From Pseudomonadota bacterium (lineage in GTDB: Bacteria > Pseudomonadota > Gammaproteobacteria > Burkholderiales > Gallionellaceae), in contig JAJZSA010000057.1 of the NCBI GenBank assembly GCA_021822115.1, positions 1 through 17,545 on the forward strand: a stretch of 17,545 nucleotides of DNA. The letters are read 5' to 3'. Below are positions 17,415 to 17,545 of the stretch, in pieces. Numbering within the stretch: position 1 is the stretch's first letter; every line of letters starts with the position of its first letter. The notes under the pieces were generated by a model. That model was not told the DNA's origin and did not search any database. It was given only the letters and a program-made list of their open reading frames with translations. The position numbers and the translations under genes are program-made.

Positions 17415-17545
17415 TGCCGGTCGATCACTACGAGAATTTCCCCGTCGCCTCCATCCTCATGCCGCGCCGGCTGCGCAAGCCGGTGGCGGCGATCTACCAT
17501 TTCGCGCGCGCGGCGGATGACATCGCCGATGAAGGTGATCTGCCG
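17414..17545 (+). CDS. hpnC: squalene-synthase-like HpnC, N-terminal fragment
   Basis: The first 44 codons are present and the gene runs off the right edge. The translation opens MPVDHYENFPVASILMP and includes KPVAAIYHFARAADDIADEG (positions 22-41), holding the first aspartate-rich motif DDIADE of trans-isoprenyl diphosphate synthases. The opening resembles HpnC, which with HpnD and HpnE turns two farnesyl diphosphates into squalene for hopanoids; HpnC forms hydroxysqualene from presqualene diphosphate. The ATG shares its A with the prmB TGA (TGATG at 17412-17416), so translation is probably coupled. HpnD is a paralogue and cannot be fully excluded from such a short piece. Hopanoid synthesis by the host is therefore likely. 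Confidence 0.85.
   Translation, partial: MPVDHYENFPVASILMPRRLRKPVAAIYHFARAADDIADEGDLP

Overview
The window looks like chromosomal housekeeping DNA from a betaproteobacterium, most likely order Nitrosomonadales and near the Gallionellaceae. The evidence is a uniformly GC-rich, tightly packed layout, proteobacterial-type Smc, QueF, PurT, ZapE and Dap proteins, a PilU-type pilus ATPase, a DUF4124 protein and a hopanoid gene (hpnC). The taxonomic call is inference from protein character, not from a search. No rRNA, tRNA, insertion sequence, phage gene or CRISPR array was seen, and no gene-free gap exceeds 300 bases.

Layout. 1-95 (-): start of guaB, with its promoter. 157-828 (-): unrecognised protein with a G8 tract in its coding strand. 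956-1405 (+): exported DUF4124 protein. 1402-4920 (-): smc, tail to tail with DUF4124 (stop codons overlap) and divergent from queF (4984-5403), which is followed by an aldo/keto reductase of the Tas type (5408-6442) and a small membrane-anchored coiled-coil protein (6498-6878). 8016-6883, 8381-8013 and 9589-8378 (-): a purT / VOC protein / zapE operon joined by two ATGA overlaps. 9701-10750 (+): class I fructose-bisphosphate aldolase. 10755-11648 (-): EamA transporter. 11697-17545 (+): dapC, dapD, a 63-nt heptad inverted repeat, pilU, a Spx/ArsC-like protein, dapE, prmB and the start of hpnC.

How the genes work together. dapC, dapD and dapE are three steps of the succinylase branch of lysine/meso-diaminopimelate synthesis and share a region with pilU, a thioredoxin-fold protein, the ribosomal protein L3 methyltransferase gene prmB and hopanoid gene hpnC. 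guaB and purT both serve purine synthesis but sit in separate units. smc (chromosome organisation) and queF (queuosine) are linked only by a shared divergent promoter region.

Most genes are standard. The features most worth a second look are non-coding: the heptad inverted repeat between dapD and pilU; an 11-base promoter word, TATAATGCGCG, that occurs exactly three times, each just upstream of a start codon; an 18-bp palindrome that contains both stop codons of a convergent pair; and the G8 tract in the unknown gene. I found no convincing new multi-gene system.
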